Below, one piece after another: positions 45,816-57,863 of a DNA stretch of 64,000 nt. The stretch is from NCBI RefSeq assembly GCF_031143425.1, contig NC_090447.1, positions 135,799,106-135,863,105 on the forward strand. Reading direction: 5' to 3'. The number at the start of each line of letters is the position of its first letter. The first letter of the stretch is position 1. A program made the translations under genes and the position numbers. The DNA is from Pleurodeles waltl (lineage: Eukaryota > Chordata > Amphibia > Caudata > Salamandridae). Under the pieces are notes generated by a model. The model was not told the DNA's origin and did no database searches. It saw only the letters and a program-made list of their open reading frames with translations.

Positions 45816-46714
45816 GGGGGTCATTATGACCCTAGCGGATAGCGGTAATTTGGGGAAAGGTACTGCCAACAGGCTGGCGGTTCCTTTTCCCAAATTATGA
45901 CATTGGCAGTTTGGCTCTGGCCAAACTGCCAATGTCCCTCTCCGTCTGCCAGGACGGTAACAGGCACTGGGCTGGAGACTTCGGTCTCCAGCCAGACGGC
46001 CGTCACAATCCCAGCCTCGGGATTATTACCCCGCCTACCACCATGGTTTTCGTGGTAAATCTACCGCCCCGAAAACCATGGCGGTAGGCACTATCAGTGG
46101 CAGGGAATTCCTTCCCTGGCACTGATAGGGGTCTCCCCCGCTCCCCTCCCCAGAGTCCTTCCCCACCCACCCACTCCCGACCCCCCAACATCCACACACC
46201 GACACGTGCACACACACACACGTGCACACATACACACACGCATACCCACATCCACCCACGCACACACACATACATACCCAGACCCCGCAACATACACTAA
46301 CATACACTAACACATATTGTAGCACACACGCATTCACAACACACAACATACACGTACACTCACATTCATTCATTCATGCACGAATTCTACGTGACTCACA
46401 CCGGCATGCATGCATACAAAAACAGACACACACACACACCCACACACACAACACCCCCACACATGCACACAATACCCTCCACCCCTCTCCTGTCAGCTTA
46501 CCTGCTTGCAGGGGGTCCTCCGGCAGGAGATGTGATGCAGCACCCCCTTACCGTTGTGTGCCACCATGACCGTCGATTGAACACTGCCAACTTTCTGGTG
46601 GTATTCCGTCTATGGCCATAATGCGGTTGGCGGCTGGTAGCCACAGCAACGGTATGTTGGCGGCCGTCGCCGTGGCTGTAGGCGGCATTTACCGCCAATG
46701 TCATAAAGAGGCCC
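45816..46714. repeat. GGGGGTCATTA-type MITE in the left LTR of element E
   Basis: A perfect TTA duplication (45813-45815 and 46715-46717) flanks GGGGGTCATTATGACCCTAG and TGTCATAAAGAGGCCC. Internal hairpins include ACCATGGTTTTCGTGGT facing CCGAAAACCATGGCGGTAGG, and CTATCAGTGGCAGGGAATTC facing CCTTCCCTGGCACTGATAG. A CA-rich tract lies at 46193-46470. The right LTR of E has the same MITE family at the same site but reversed. Confidence 0.85.
46193..46470. repeat. CA-rich microsatellite tract within the MITE
   Basis: Interrupted CACACA, CATACA and CGCACA runs. Minus-strand frames rich in Val/Cys and plus-strand frames rich in His/Thr are artefacts of this tract. Confidence 0.9.
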
Positions 46715-46868
46715 TTAATGTTTTCTAGCGCATAGAAACTAAAAGCTCCAAACTGGTCATCTGACCGCACCTGACTGGGCAAAGTCAAAATTTGAGGCCT
46801 ACCACGATGGAGTCCTGCTCAGCTACAACAAATGGAAGGCCTCTGTCAAACGTTTCCCTTCAGACTTA

Positions 46869-47394
46869 GGCCCAAATTTAAGATGGCCTAGCGCCATTCC
46901 AACGCCACATTAGCTTTATTTTTTTTTATGCTAATGTGGTGTTGGAAGGCCAAAAATGCTGCGCCATGTTCACAAAGTGGTGCAATGAGTGCATTGTGCC
47001 AGTTTGTAACCCCTTGTGCTACATCATGTCTGAGCCAGGCATAATGCATGCAAGGGGTCGTTCAGGCACTAAGGGGGGGGGAAGAAATGGCGCAAGGAAA
47101 TTTAAGAGATTCATCTGCATTTTTAATGTCTGCTAAGTGCAGGTGTTAAAGGGAAGCTCCCATTGTTTTTAATGGGCCTCTGGGTGCTTTGCAGGATTAG
47201 CAGCAACATTTGTTATGCTAATCCTGCAAGGCGCCAGACTAGAGTAAGAAATTATGATGCTAGTGCCCCTGACCACCGCCATGGTGTGCTGTATTTTAAA
47301 TACGGTGCACACATGGTGACATTAGGGGGCTCTAAGGGGTGCACAAAAAGTAGCGATTCACTAGGTGCATTACCACTTTTCATAAATCTGCACC
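46869..47394. repeat. Harbinger-type MITE, second insertion in the left LTR of E
   Basis: A TTA duplication (46866-46868 and 47395-47397) flanks GGCCCAAATTTAAGATGGCC and CTTTTCATAAATCTGCACC. A hairpin lies at its left (CCAACGCCACATTAGC facing GCTAATGTGGTGTTGG) and another at about 47195-47230 (GATTAGCAGCAACATTTG facing TTATGCTAATC). Confidence 0.75.
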
Positions 47395-48791
47395 TTAATC
47401 TTTTTTCCAAACGTTCTCCAATCTTCTCCAAACATCTGGATCTATTTCCAGAAGGTCTTTGATGGTGCTTTAGGAGTCCGCTGCTCATCCCAAGGTTCCA
47501 GAAGCTCTGAGTTGCTCCTTGAGGGCTTGGATTCCAATTCCCAGAATGCATCTGGTTCAAATAAAAAAATGACCACTAGACACTGGTCAGATTGTAAGTT
47601 TCTTCAGGTTTTGAAGGAGGGAACTCTGGTCAGCTATTTTCTACCTGTAGCAAACAGGGAGTCCCTTCTTTAACCAGTTGAAGCCATGCAAAGTCCTTTT
47701 TGTGGTGAAGCCCAAGTGTGCAGCTGGGGTAGCCCATCAGAGTGCAGTGCCCAGGTGCAGGTCAGGGGTCCAGCAGTGCAGTTTGTCTTCTTCTTCTTCT
47801 ATCGCTGTTCCTTGTAGGGATTTAAGATTCCTTAACACACCCCTTTTCTGACATCTCCTAATCTAATCAAGGGGCCACCTTGTTGTCTGGGTTTGCAGGA
47901 AATGAGTGAGATCCTGAGCTGCTCCAAATGTCCTTCCCTCCTTCGAAGACAAGTTTGGTTGCTCTCCCCCATCCTGTTTCACCATCTGCTGAGGCAGGTC
48001 TCCTCCCCCCTGCTTTTGTCCTCAGCCCAGGTCACTTCACACCTCATCAAGGCTGCCTGACGAGGCTGCCAGAGGCTGGCCAGTCAGAGAAGGGCACTAC
48101 AGAGCTGAGTTGGCAACTTTCAGGTAGAGTTCTAAAACTCTTTTCCTGAAGTAAATTCAACAATAACAAGTTGTTGGATTTATTATAACAATATGTTTGA
48201 TGCCAAACTAGACATATTTATCTCCTTTTGGGCCTTAATTAATTTAACATAAAGTCTCCCCATTTTAGCCTATGGATCCCATTCACTACAATGAGGGAAA
48301 ACCTAATTTGGTTGTTTTTCCTCACCAGGGCTTATAAAACATTTTTTAGAAGGTCCCTGCTTATAGTTACACCACACCCAACCCTGGGGGCACCAAGGGC
48401 ATACCTAAGGGGTGATGTATATGTAAAAATAAGGTAGTTTAAGACTTTGGAAGTACAATTAATTTCAAAGTCGAACTTTAACTTAAAAGCAGCCAGCAAG
48501 GCAGTTCTACCCTTACAATGGCCCTAGGCACCTCCTCAGTGCACCAATGGGTGCACTATCTATGCTGGGGTCCCTAAACCTACCTGCCCTACCATATACA
48601 AGAGATTTATAGGTAGGTTGACACAGCCAATTATAATTAGGCTAATTAGCATAATCATTTTACTTAGAGCACAGGCCTGGAACTGGTTAGCAGTGCCCAG
48701 GGCACTATCAGAGTCAGGAAAACACCAGCAAAAAGTGAAGAATGGAGCCAAAACATTAGGAGGCTTCTGCAATCAGCCCAGTTTTCTCACA

Positions 48792-48809
48792 GAGCCCTCC
48801 CCCCCAGCC
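48792..48809 (-). other. Polypurine tract of element E
   Basis: The minus strand reads GGCTGGGGGGGAGGGCTC directly before the LTR start TGTGAG. This supports both the orientation and the LTR edge. Confidence 0.5.
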
Positions 48810-50790
48810 AACATGCCCAGGAGACTGAGTCCAACCCTGGGAGAGTCTTCGTGGCTTGTCAGGCGAGGAAGACAGTGAGGAAAACTGGCTCTCCTCGTAG
48901 TGGATCTTTTTTAGTTTTCTTGGGAATGAGGAGTTTGCTTAGCTTTCTGGCTTGCAGACCTGTGTCCCTATCACCTATTGACTTTTAACCTACTTATCAT
49001 GCTCTGTTTAGAGCATTTATTTAATGATTTCTTTAAAGATGGCTGCCATGTTTACAATTAAGAAGATGTTTTGATTTCACGTTATCAGTGCCACTCTTTG
49101 AAGGCACCAATATTAGCATCAAAGACAAGTAATATCCATAGGTATTCCCATCATGTCCCTTTCCCCCTTGTGACAGGAACATAATTACTTTTGGAGGGAA
49201 TTGTTTATATAATTGCCACCCCAAGCATGCCTTCTTATCTATTGTTTGGGAACATATCTGTGTCAGGGGTTCTACAAGATCTTTATAAATGCATCTCACG
49301 TAGACAAGATTGTCAGAGGGATTCCTACTAGATGCCATCAACGCTATCTATGCTACAAGTCACCTTGATGCAGACCATGCCTTTGTGTCCCCACACAGTC
49401 TGATGTAGAGACCTCATTCTAAGGTAACAAGGGTTGGGGTGCTTCTCATGGACATGTTACTGCCAGATTAGGTTTAACACACCAAGCTCTCTTTAGGTTA
49501 TTTATAAGGTTCTCCTTTCCAGGGTTTTAGGGATGTTTTATAACTCATGTTTATTGCAAGAGGATAGAGGTCTTTGTATTCACAACTCTCATCTTTACAA
49601 TTCTGCTTCTTGCATTGTTCAATATCCTAATCATTGTAGCTCATGCATTTCATGGTAGATTGCAGTCTTGTTAACAAAACCTATTGAAAACTTCACTGCA
49701 TCTTTTGTATTGCCTGTGTGTGACTGAGATTTATTGCTCATGTGAGAAAAGGGTAATCTCCGTTTAACCATGACTCCCCTGAGATATTGCACTTTTAAGT
49801 CCATGCGTAAAGGCTGCCAGAAATCACCTGTTTGGGTTTTTAGTTGGGTACGGCTTGTGAACCGGGTGGGTTGGGCCAACAGTTGTGACTTGTTGTAGGA
49901 TTGGTCTAGTTGCCTACAAACAAAAGTGCTTTTATCCCTAAACTAGAAGTCTTGCCTAGAGCAAGAGTCCAACTATGACATCCTACTGCAGGGCTTACTC
50001 TGCCTTATATCTTCTTGTCATGTTCACCCCCTGTGGGTAGTGAACCCATACCTGCAGTAAACATACCCATTTTAAACTGAAAATTCCCTCTAGGGGGGTT
50101 CTTCCTCCTCTCTCTCTCTCTCTCTGCCAACTTGGGTAGTGAGGTGCTCACCTCCCCTATTCTTAACTTTGCTAGGGCAACACCGAGTTTACCCAAAGAG
50201 GCCACCCAACTCTTGAGCAACACTTCCATGACCAACAGGGTCAGGGGGGCTACTTTACTTTTGGCCCTGGGGTCTGCCTCCCAGGCCAAATGCAGTGCTG
50301 CCATGAAGGCCAGCACTCAGCAGAGGCTACTGACAGCTGTCAGAACCCAGAACCACACACTAAGCTCTCCACCGACAGGTGGGTGAGCTGATTTAAGGGC
50401 AACTGTGGGGTCCTGGCACCCCTCTTGTTGTTTAGAGTGGGGGCTACCACATCCTGTGGCAGATACCCTCCTTTCACTTTCCCTTTTGTCAGTGCAGGGG
50501 CAACACCCTACAGCCGGACAGCTGCCTGGTCCCTCAGGACTTCCTTGGTGTCAGGTGAGGCCTCATCAGTGCCAACTCTGCCCCCACACCCCGACTGGGG
50601 CAGAAGGCCTTGCCTCCGTGAAGCTCTATTTAGGAGTGGCCTACCCTTCTTTTTCTTCTTCACTTTTCTTGGGGACCCCTGTCTCCTAACTGTAGGGACA
50701 GAGTCCCCAGGACTTTGGGTTGAGGGGGTGCCCTGGGCGATCACCCCATCTGGGACCAGATTCACCTTGGGGAGGTCATTGCCCAGGACA
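48810..50790. other. Internal region of element E without recognisable pol
   Basis: I looked for reverse transcriptase, integrase, protease and RNase H motifs and saw none. 49030-49980 is AT-rich and could be a separate insertion. 50000-50790 carries broken minus-strand frames that probably continue the post-gag region. Confidence 0.4.
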
Positions 50791-50794
50791 CAAT

Positions 50795-52361
50795 CTAGGG
50801 GAGGTCAGCACTGACCACCACCCTAAAGCAGTCAAGGATACCCTCGCTCTCCAGGGATACTATTGCTACAGGTTTGGTGGTGACCTCACCTATGACTAAG
50901 TTGACTCTCCTTGTCTCCCCTGGACCATGCATGTCTGGGGTCACCAGCCACTCACTCACTATAGTGTGACTGGTACATGTGTGCCTCAGGCCAGTAGTAG
51001 AGATCCTATTCACCTGAATGGGGTGAAAGTGCCTACTCCCACCCTCAGGGATCACCAGCTTCCCATCTGGACCTGTGCCAATGATATGGAGACCTCATAG
51101 TCCGAGGTTACACTGGACCGCCCATTGCTAACCACTTTCTTTGGACAGGCTGCATCTCCTCTGAAGTGACCTATCTGCTGATAGTGAAAGCAGGTCTTGT
51201 TGCCCAAGGACTTCTTTAAACCTGGGTCTTCCGGTTTCTGCCTGTCAGAGTGGGAAGGGAATTTACTCCCCTCTTTCTTCGGGTTCTGAGGTACAGAGGC
51301 AAATTCTGTGGTGGGCTTGCCATCCCCCTCTTTAGGTTTCTGGAGACCTGACACACCTTTTTTGGTATCTCCCCCCGGGGACTTGACAACCACCCTGGTT
51401 CTCAGCCACTCATCAGCTGGCTTCCCCAGCTCTCTAGGGTTGGCCAGCTTACAGGCCACTAGATGCTGGTGTAACCTCTCTTGGATACAATTGGTCAAGA
51501 TGTTCTCCCTCATGATCAATTTGTATAACCCCTCATACGCGTTTACTTTGTTACCTTGTATCCAGCCCTCTGTGCCTTCAGTAAGGTGCATACAAAGTCA
51601 TCCCAAGACTGGGTAGTGAACTTCTGGGTATCCCTGAACTTCATTCTGTACTGCTCTGGGGTTCAGACCAAACTTCTTGGTTAAATACCTCTTCATACTG
51701 GGATAGGAATCTGCTTCCTCCCCCACTAAGGTCAGGAGGCTATCCCTCCCGGATATTGAAACCAGCTTCCATAAGAGTGAAACCGAATATTAGGGCTTAA
51801 CCCTTCTCATCTAGAAAGCCCTTTCAAAGGCTTCCAACCAATTGTCTATGTCATCCCCATCTACATTAGCAAAAACAGCTGAATTGGGTAGCCTGGGGCA
51901 GAACCCTCCCACCCATGGACACCTTAACTTTTCATTCACTGCCACCATCTCTCTGTTCACTCTTTGCCTACTTATTCTTCTCTAGAGACAACTTCTCTGC
52001 CTGCAAAGCTATGAGGGCTAGCTGGTCCCCAAGTTCCTTCTGACTGAGGTCCAGTTCTGCATCTTCTTGGGCTGATGCCACAGACCCTCCCCTCCCACTA
52101 GCTTCTGATGGGGCCCTAGCTACTGAAATCACTGGTAGGCAATCTTCCTCCTGGAAGGTCGGAGAGGACATCTTCCCTCTCCCTTCCTAACTCTCCAGCT
52201 TTCTCCGCCTCCATCTGCACTACGCACGCCTCAGGGGACTTGAACATCACAGTTTCCCTATGGTTGTCAGCATCTGACAATCCCCTATTTTCACACAACA
52301 CTCTCAGCTCAGCTGCAGTGAGTGTGGGTAGGCTAGCAAGATCCAGCTCCTTGGTCTCCAT
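50795..52361 (-). pseudogene. gag: gag remnant of element E with SCAN-like and zinc-knuckle pieces
   Basis: The minus-strand pieces start METKELDLASLPTLTAAELR (52361), then continue in shifted frames with a helical segment (DLSQKELGDQLALIALQAEK), a SCAN-like capsid piece (YEGLYKLIMRENI, LANPRELGKPADEWL near 51530-51430) and a CFHYQQIGHFRGDAACP box near 51190. In that box the second expected Cys of a CCHC knuckle is Tyr. It is related to the gag at 57864-59309 in order and motifs. Several stops and shifts break it between 51960 and 51600. Confidence 0.65.
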
Positions 52362-52548
52362 TAAATTGTGTGTCACTTAAAAAAACATTGGCACCAATTG
52401 ATCAGAACAATTGAGAAAAATAAAAAATAAAGGAATTAAAAAAAATAGTCAAAATTTGAAAAATCAAAAATACTTTTGCTCTAGGTCAATTTAGAGAATT
52501 TTTAACTGGCTCCACTTAAAACTGAATTCTGATATTAAACACAAGTAC

Positions 52549-52570
52549 TGGATCCCACCGCTGCGCACCA
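52549..52570 (-). other. Primer binding site of element E, tRNA-Leu-like
   Basis: The minus strand reads TGGTGCGCAGCGGTGGGATCC four bases inside the LTR edge. It resembles the tRNA-Leu complement TGGTGTCAGxAGTGGGAT from general knowledge, with several differences. Confidence 0.5.
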
Positions 52571-52896
52571 AGAATGTTAGAAAGTGTACTATTGATAAGG
52601 GAAGGTGAGTACCCACACTTAGCAATAGACCACTAACCCTCACTAGGTCCAGTCAGGTCTCAATATATTAATCCTCACTCGATTCTTGGTAGGTTGGCAA
52701 CGAGCAACAGGGCTTAACTTAGGAAACAGGTATGTACAGCATTTAAAAATCACAAAACATTAAATAAGTAAAACATAAAACAAAATAAAAATCCAACACC
52801 AATTTATAAAATAGAGTATATTTTTATCTTTAAAATGACACCATAATGATTCAAATTGGATAAGGGGAACCAAAGATATGAATTTTTAAGGAGTTA

Positions 52897-53760
52897 GGCC
52901 CTAATTATATAATTGGCAGTAAAAACCACCTATCGCCGTAGTGACGGCTGCCAAAAGACCGTCTTCGCAGCTACCATCCATCCGTCATCCTATGATCACT
53001 GCCAGACGTCCACCACAAGAAGGGCGGAAATCCGGCAGTGATTATAGTGGCAGATGGTGGTAAGGTGGCGCTGCTACCACCAGCACCACCATGCCACTAG
53101 ACCACTGCAAGCCGTATCATGACCTGTGATACGGCCTTGCGTTGTTCTGCTGGTGGGTGCTGCTGGCGGTAGCAGCGCCCCTTCCCGTTCCCTGCCGGAA
53201 GACCACCTGGAAGAAGGTAAGTTGGGCTTCGAACAGGGGAGGGGGTGTTCTGTGTGTGTGTAGTTTTGTTTGCGTGGGTGTATGCATGTGTGTGAATGCA
53301 TGTAAGAATGGTTATGTGAGTGCGTGGCTGCATGTCAGTGTGAATGTGTGTACAAATGGGTGCTAGCATGACTGGATGTATGCGTATATGAATGCGTTTA
53401 TGCCAGTGTGAGTGAGTGGGTGTATGCATGTCTGCAGGTGTGTGTGTATGGGGTGAGGAGATCGGAAGGGGGTTGTCTGGATGGAGGGAGGCTTGGGAGC
53501 ATCTGGGGAGTGTTGGGGGGGTGGGTGAGCTGCCTACCAGTCACAGGGAAAGAATTGCCTGTCACCGGTAGGGCCTACCGCCATGGTTTTCGTGGCATTG
53601 CTAACACCACCAAAACCATGGTGATGGGCTGGCTCAAAAGGCCGCCAGCTGTACTATAGCGGCCGCCGGGCTGGAGATTGACATCTCCGTCCCTGCGGCT
53701 GCTACCACCATGGCGGTCTGAGTGGAGAAGTGGCCAACCCGCCATTCTCATAATGTGGCG
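52897..53760. repeat. First part of a split GGGGGTCATTA-type MITE, reversed relative to the copy at 45816
   Basis: It begins GGCCCTAATTATATAATTGG right after TTA, matching the right end of the 45816 MITE read backward. The TG-rich tract (53238-53455) and CCTACCGCCATGGTTTTCGTGG also appear in reversed order and strand. It is interrupted at 53760 by element D and resumes at 62250. Confidence 0.78.
53238..53455. repeat. TG-rich microsatellite tract within the split MITE
   Basis: Interrupted GTGTGT, GTATGC and GAATGCG runs; it is the counterpart of the CA-rich tract at 46193-46470 in opposite orientation. Confidence 0.88.
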
Positions 53761-56415
53761 TGTTAAAAATGGGGTTTCTGGTTGGCTAAGGTATGCACCT
53801 CAGCCAGGCAGAACCTACCCACTCTAGTCAGGGCTAGGGAGTTACACGTCCAAGATAACCCCTGCTCACCCCCTTGGTAGCTTGGCACGAGCAGTCAGGC
53901 TTAACCTGGAGGCAATGTGTAAAGCGTTTGCACAACACACACAACACACGTGACGCAAAATGTACACCACAAAGTAAACACAACACGGAACTATGTAAAA
54001 TAACATAATTAGACCAACATTACACGTGAATAATACCCTGCTACCTTAGCAGTTGTCAGAATATTACACAAGTTACTAATACTCTGCAGGAATATGCAGT
54101 TGTCACATTAGAACACGTAAGTGCTCAGGATTCTGCAACATAAGCAGTAGTCAGGAATTATAGTAAAAGATATATGCACTTGTCATGAACAATTCCTAAA
54201 TACCCATAAAAGGAACATTAGAGAATATACCACAAGTCATATAAATACATATCAGCTAGACATGCCCATAAAAGGAACATTAGCACATGTGTATAAACAG
54301 TAAACAGGTAGGAAACCTAAAACATCTATAAGTCTGTACTAGGCTTCTAGAGCCTAAATTCCCTGAAAAGTACCTGTTTTCTGGTAGAAGAGGCACTTCC
54401 AGTGCCTAAAGGTGAGTACTGGGGCCCCCAGTGCTCCTGTGCGCAAAACGGGGGCCTACGTCGTGGAGGGGGGCCGGCCTCCTCACACCCTGTCCGTGGG
54501 GTGAGGGCCGGGCGTGGCCCAACAACAATTCCGGGCAAAGGCGGGAAGGGACATACGTCGAGGTCTCCCTTCCCGATTTCAGTTAGGAAATCAAAGAAAG
54601 ATGGCCAAAACAGGGGCGTCCCACTCCTTACGCAGCGACCGGGGACGGGGGACGCTCCCAGTGCCCTGATTCAACAGTGAAAGGCACTCGGACCCCTCCA
54701 GGTGTCCGATGAAATACTCGCCCGCACCTGATGTGGTGCGCGAGTACACAGAGCTGCTCCCGGGCCGCCGGGAGGCTCCGTGAGAAGCCAGAGGCTGCTG
54801 GTGCCCCAGGGGCAGGAGATGCCTCGGGGTGCCGAGAGGAGCACACTTGCTCCGATGCCTTTGTTTGTGTGCCCCGGGGGCACGGAGAGAAGCGCAGCGC
54901 CCGCGCTTCGGAGTAATTTGCTGAACCCGGCTGTGGCGGTGATCTCTCTACAGCAGAGGAGCGCTTATCAAAGCGCAGGGGCTCCAAATAAAGCGCTTTA
55001 CACAGAGCTAGGTTAAATCTGCAGCCTAGCAACAAAAAGAGCGCCCTTTGGAAAGCGCTGTGGCCAAAGTCTGTAGAAGGGTTGCCAGGGGTGAGGGGCC
55101 ACAGCACCCTGCCCCTGTGAGCAACAAAAACAAGAAGGAGCACAGGGATGGTGGGCCCAGCTACAGGCCAGCACAAGGGGTGCAGATGGTGGCAGTTACT
55201 CCTAGTGACCAGGCAGGTCACAGGTAAGCACAACAGCAGCAGTCCAAGGTGGTTTCCTGGTGAGTCCATTCATCAGCGTTCTGTGTCCAATTTCAAGTTC
55301 CAAGAATGTTCAAATTGTGGGGAAAATTCCCCTGTACTTATAGTCAGTTCTTACAGTGTTTTACAATGGTAGGGAGAGGAGGTTCCAGCCAGCTACAACT
55401 GGTTCTGGGAGTGCCCCCTCTGTCCTTTCAGCACAGGCACCAACCATCAGTGGGGGGTTAACGACCCTATTGTGTGAGGCCAGGGCACAGTCTTTACAAA
55501 TGCAGGTGTGCCCCGCCTCTCCTTTCTCTCAGCCCAGGAAGGCTTTACAATATGTAGATGCACCTCTGTGTCACCTCCACCCTCCCTGTGTTCAGGCTGT
55601 CTCAGAAGTATGCACAAAGCCCCAACTGTCAGTCTGCCCAGATGTTGATTGGAGACAAGCTGCAAAACACCAATGTCATAAGCACAGATAAATGCACACT
55701 TTCTAGAAGTGGCATTTCTGTGATAGTTATAAAAAATACACCTACCCCAGTAAGTAGCATTTCTTACCACTGTCACAACCATACCAAACATGCCTACACT
55801 ACCCCTCATAAATCAGACAGTACCCCTTACACATAAGGCAGGGTATTTCCAATGCAATCCTATGAGAGGGCAGCACTCACGGCAGTGAGACACCAAGTTA
55901 GCTTGTTTGTTACTACCAGGACAGGCCATGCAACATGGCACATGTCCTGCCTTCTACATACATGACACCCTGCCCAGAGGGCTAGCTAGGGCGTACCTTA
56001 GGGGTGGCTTACATGTAGTAAAAGGAGAGTTCTGGGCCTGGCAAGTAAATTTAGATGCCAGGTCCCTGTGGTAGGAAACTGCGCACACAGGCTCTGCGCT
56101 AGCAGGCCTTAGATAGGTTTGACAGGCTACTTCAGTAGGTGGCGCAAGCAGCACTGCAGGCCCACTAGAAGCATTTAATTTACAGGCCCTGGGTATAGGG
56201 CCTGTAAGGCCACTTTACAAGGGACTTATAGGTAAATTAAATATGCCAATTAGGTATAATCCAATCATACCAAATTTGTAAGAGAGAGCACATGCACTTT
56301 AGCACTGGTTAGCAGTGAAAAAGTGCTCAGAGTCAAAACGTCAGCCAACAAAGGTCAGAAAAATAAGGAGGCAAAAAGGCTGGGGAATGACCCTGTAAAA
56401 GGGCCAGGTCCAACA
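53761..56415 (-). repeat. Left (3') LTR of element D
   Basis: Starts TGTTAAAAATGGGG and ends GGGCCAGGTCCAACA. It aligns with 59521-62249 along its whole length, with small indels (a stretch near 53996 and 24 bases near 55025 are missing here). A CpG-rich block lies at 54420-54960. Minus-strand frame 55269-54628 starts with ATG and stays open for 213 codons, but the partner LTR breaks it into another frame layout, so coding is doubtful. Confidence 0.88.
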
Positions 56416-57863
56416 TGACCCCTTACCAGCCCAAAGCCAGGGGAGAACAATCAATACCTTGATGTACTTCCCTGATTAGGGTGATAGAACCAGGACCTTG
56501 GCCCGCAACTGCAGGGACATGATCCAGTTCTACGCCAATCTGAACCCAGTTGAATTCCTCTGTCTATGCTCCCAAGGCAATCTAAGCTAACCCAGGGAGG
56601 CGTCCTAGCTGTCTGTGGCCAGAGCCAGGTCCCAGGCCAGCCCGGGGCCTCTGGTCCCTGAAGCTTCTCAGAGTGGGGGGCGGGAGCCCCAGGCGCATAA
56701 CATCCTGTTTCCACTCTCCTTCCCACCAGTTCAGGAGTTACCCCCTGCCGCTGGTCTTCTAGCCTAGGGACTGGTCCCATACCCCGAATAGGGTCCAGGG
56801 AAGAGTCTCTCCTCCTGCCCCTCCTTCTATGGTTCCGCCTCCTCCGAGGAGGAGTTGTACCCCCAGAATCCAGAACTGCCAGGGCGCTTGTTACAGTCGT
56901 CCTGGTCAGCTCACCCACCAGTTCAGAGGAGCCCCCTGTAACTGGTCACCCAACCCAGGGTCCTTCCCCTCTGACTGAGCTGGGGTCATTAAATAGCCTT
57001 TCCTCCTCCTGCCCCTCCTTCTAGAGTTCCGCACCCTCCCATCAAGAGTGATACCCCCAGAAGTAATGGTAGAGAGACTGGGGACAGCCTTCTCCACCTC
57101 CAGGTCAAGAGAGCTACCCTGAACCAGGTTCTCCAACCTAGGGACGGTACCCTTGGGCTGGTTCTCCAACCTAGGGACGATACCCTTGGGCTGGTCATGT
57201 GTCAGGGGAGCGTCCTCCCTCAAACTCTCCCTTACAGGAACTGAATCCCTAGGGCATGCATCTTCCAACCTAGGGACGTTACCCTTTTGCTGGACAGGAG
57301 TCAGGGAAGTGTTTTCCCATGAATCCCCCCCTTGTAGGAACTGAATCCGTAGAGAATGCATCAGTAGAGATGCTGGTTACAGCAGTCTCTATTTTCAGAT
57401 CTAGGGGGTTGCCCATGATCGGATTTTCCAACCTAGGGACGATATGCTTTTGCTGGACAGGGGTCAAGGGAGTGACCTCCCTCAAACTCTCCCTTACAGG
57501 ATCTGAATCCCTAGGGCATGCATCATCCAGCCTAGGGACGTTACCCTTTTGCTGGACAAGAGTCAGGGAAGTGTCTTCCTGTGAATCCCCCCTTGTAGGA
57601 ACTGAATCCCTAGAGAATGCATCAGTAGAGAGGCTGGTTACAGCAGTCTCTGTTCCCATATTAAGGGGGTTGCCCATGATCTGGTCTTCCAGCCTAGGGA
57701 CGATACCCTTTTGCTGGACAAGGGTCAGGGAAGTGTCCTCTCTCAAACCCTCAAAAGGAAGCACCTGCACCCCCCTCTGCGAGGTGGTGCTGCTGATCTC
57801 CAGAGTTAGAGCAACCCTGTTCCCAGATGTCCCCCCTTCTCTTTCAGACTCTAGGGCATCCTT
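56416..57863 (-). pseudogene. Repeat-rich, Arg-rich post-gag region of element D, frameshifted
   Basis: In the gag frame, directly after the gag stop, an open stretch (to 57279) encodes repeats built on LREDTSLTLVQQKGIVPRLE. It then shifts near 57330, where a C run has seven instead of six bases, continues to 56906, and shifts back near 56920 to reach 56451. Two Arg-rich blocks (NSRRRGRRRK and NHRRRGRRRDSS) lie in the later part. It has no recognisable enzyme domain. It may be the C-terminal part of a longer Gag-like protein whose frame has decayed; function unknown. Confidence 0.55.

Larger units (their letters stand above)
45489..48791 (-). repeat. Left (3') LTR of element E
   Basis: The plus-strand edge TGTTGGAAAGTGGATTATTG matches 52575 (TGTTAGAAAGTGTACTATTG), and similarity continues about 325 bases to the MITE. 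Read on the minus strand the LTR begins TGTGAGAAAACTGGG at 48791, next to a purine tract, and ends in CA at 45489. Two MITEs lie inside (45816-46714 and 46869-47394), so the LTR proper is about 1.9 kb. Confidence 0.68.

Noticed and set aside
46003..46373. Cys/Val-rich minus frames resembling small secreted peptides
   Set aside because: Translation of a CA/GT microsatellite tract.
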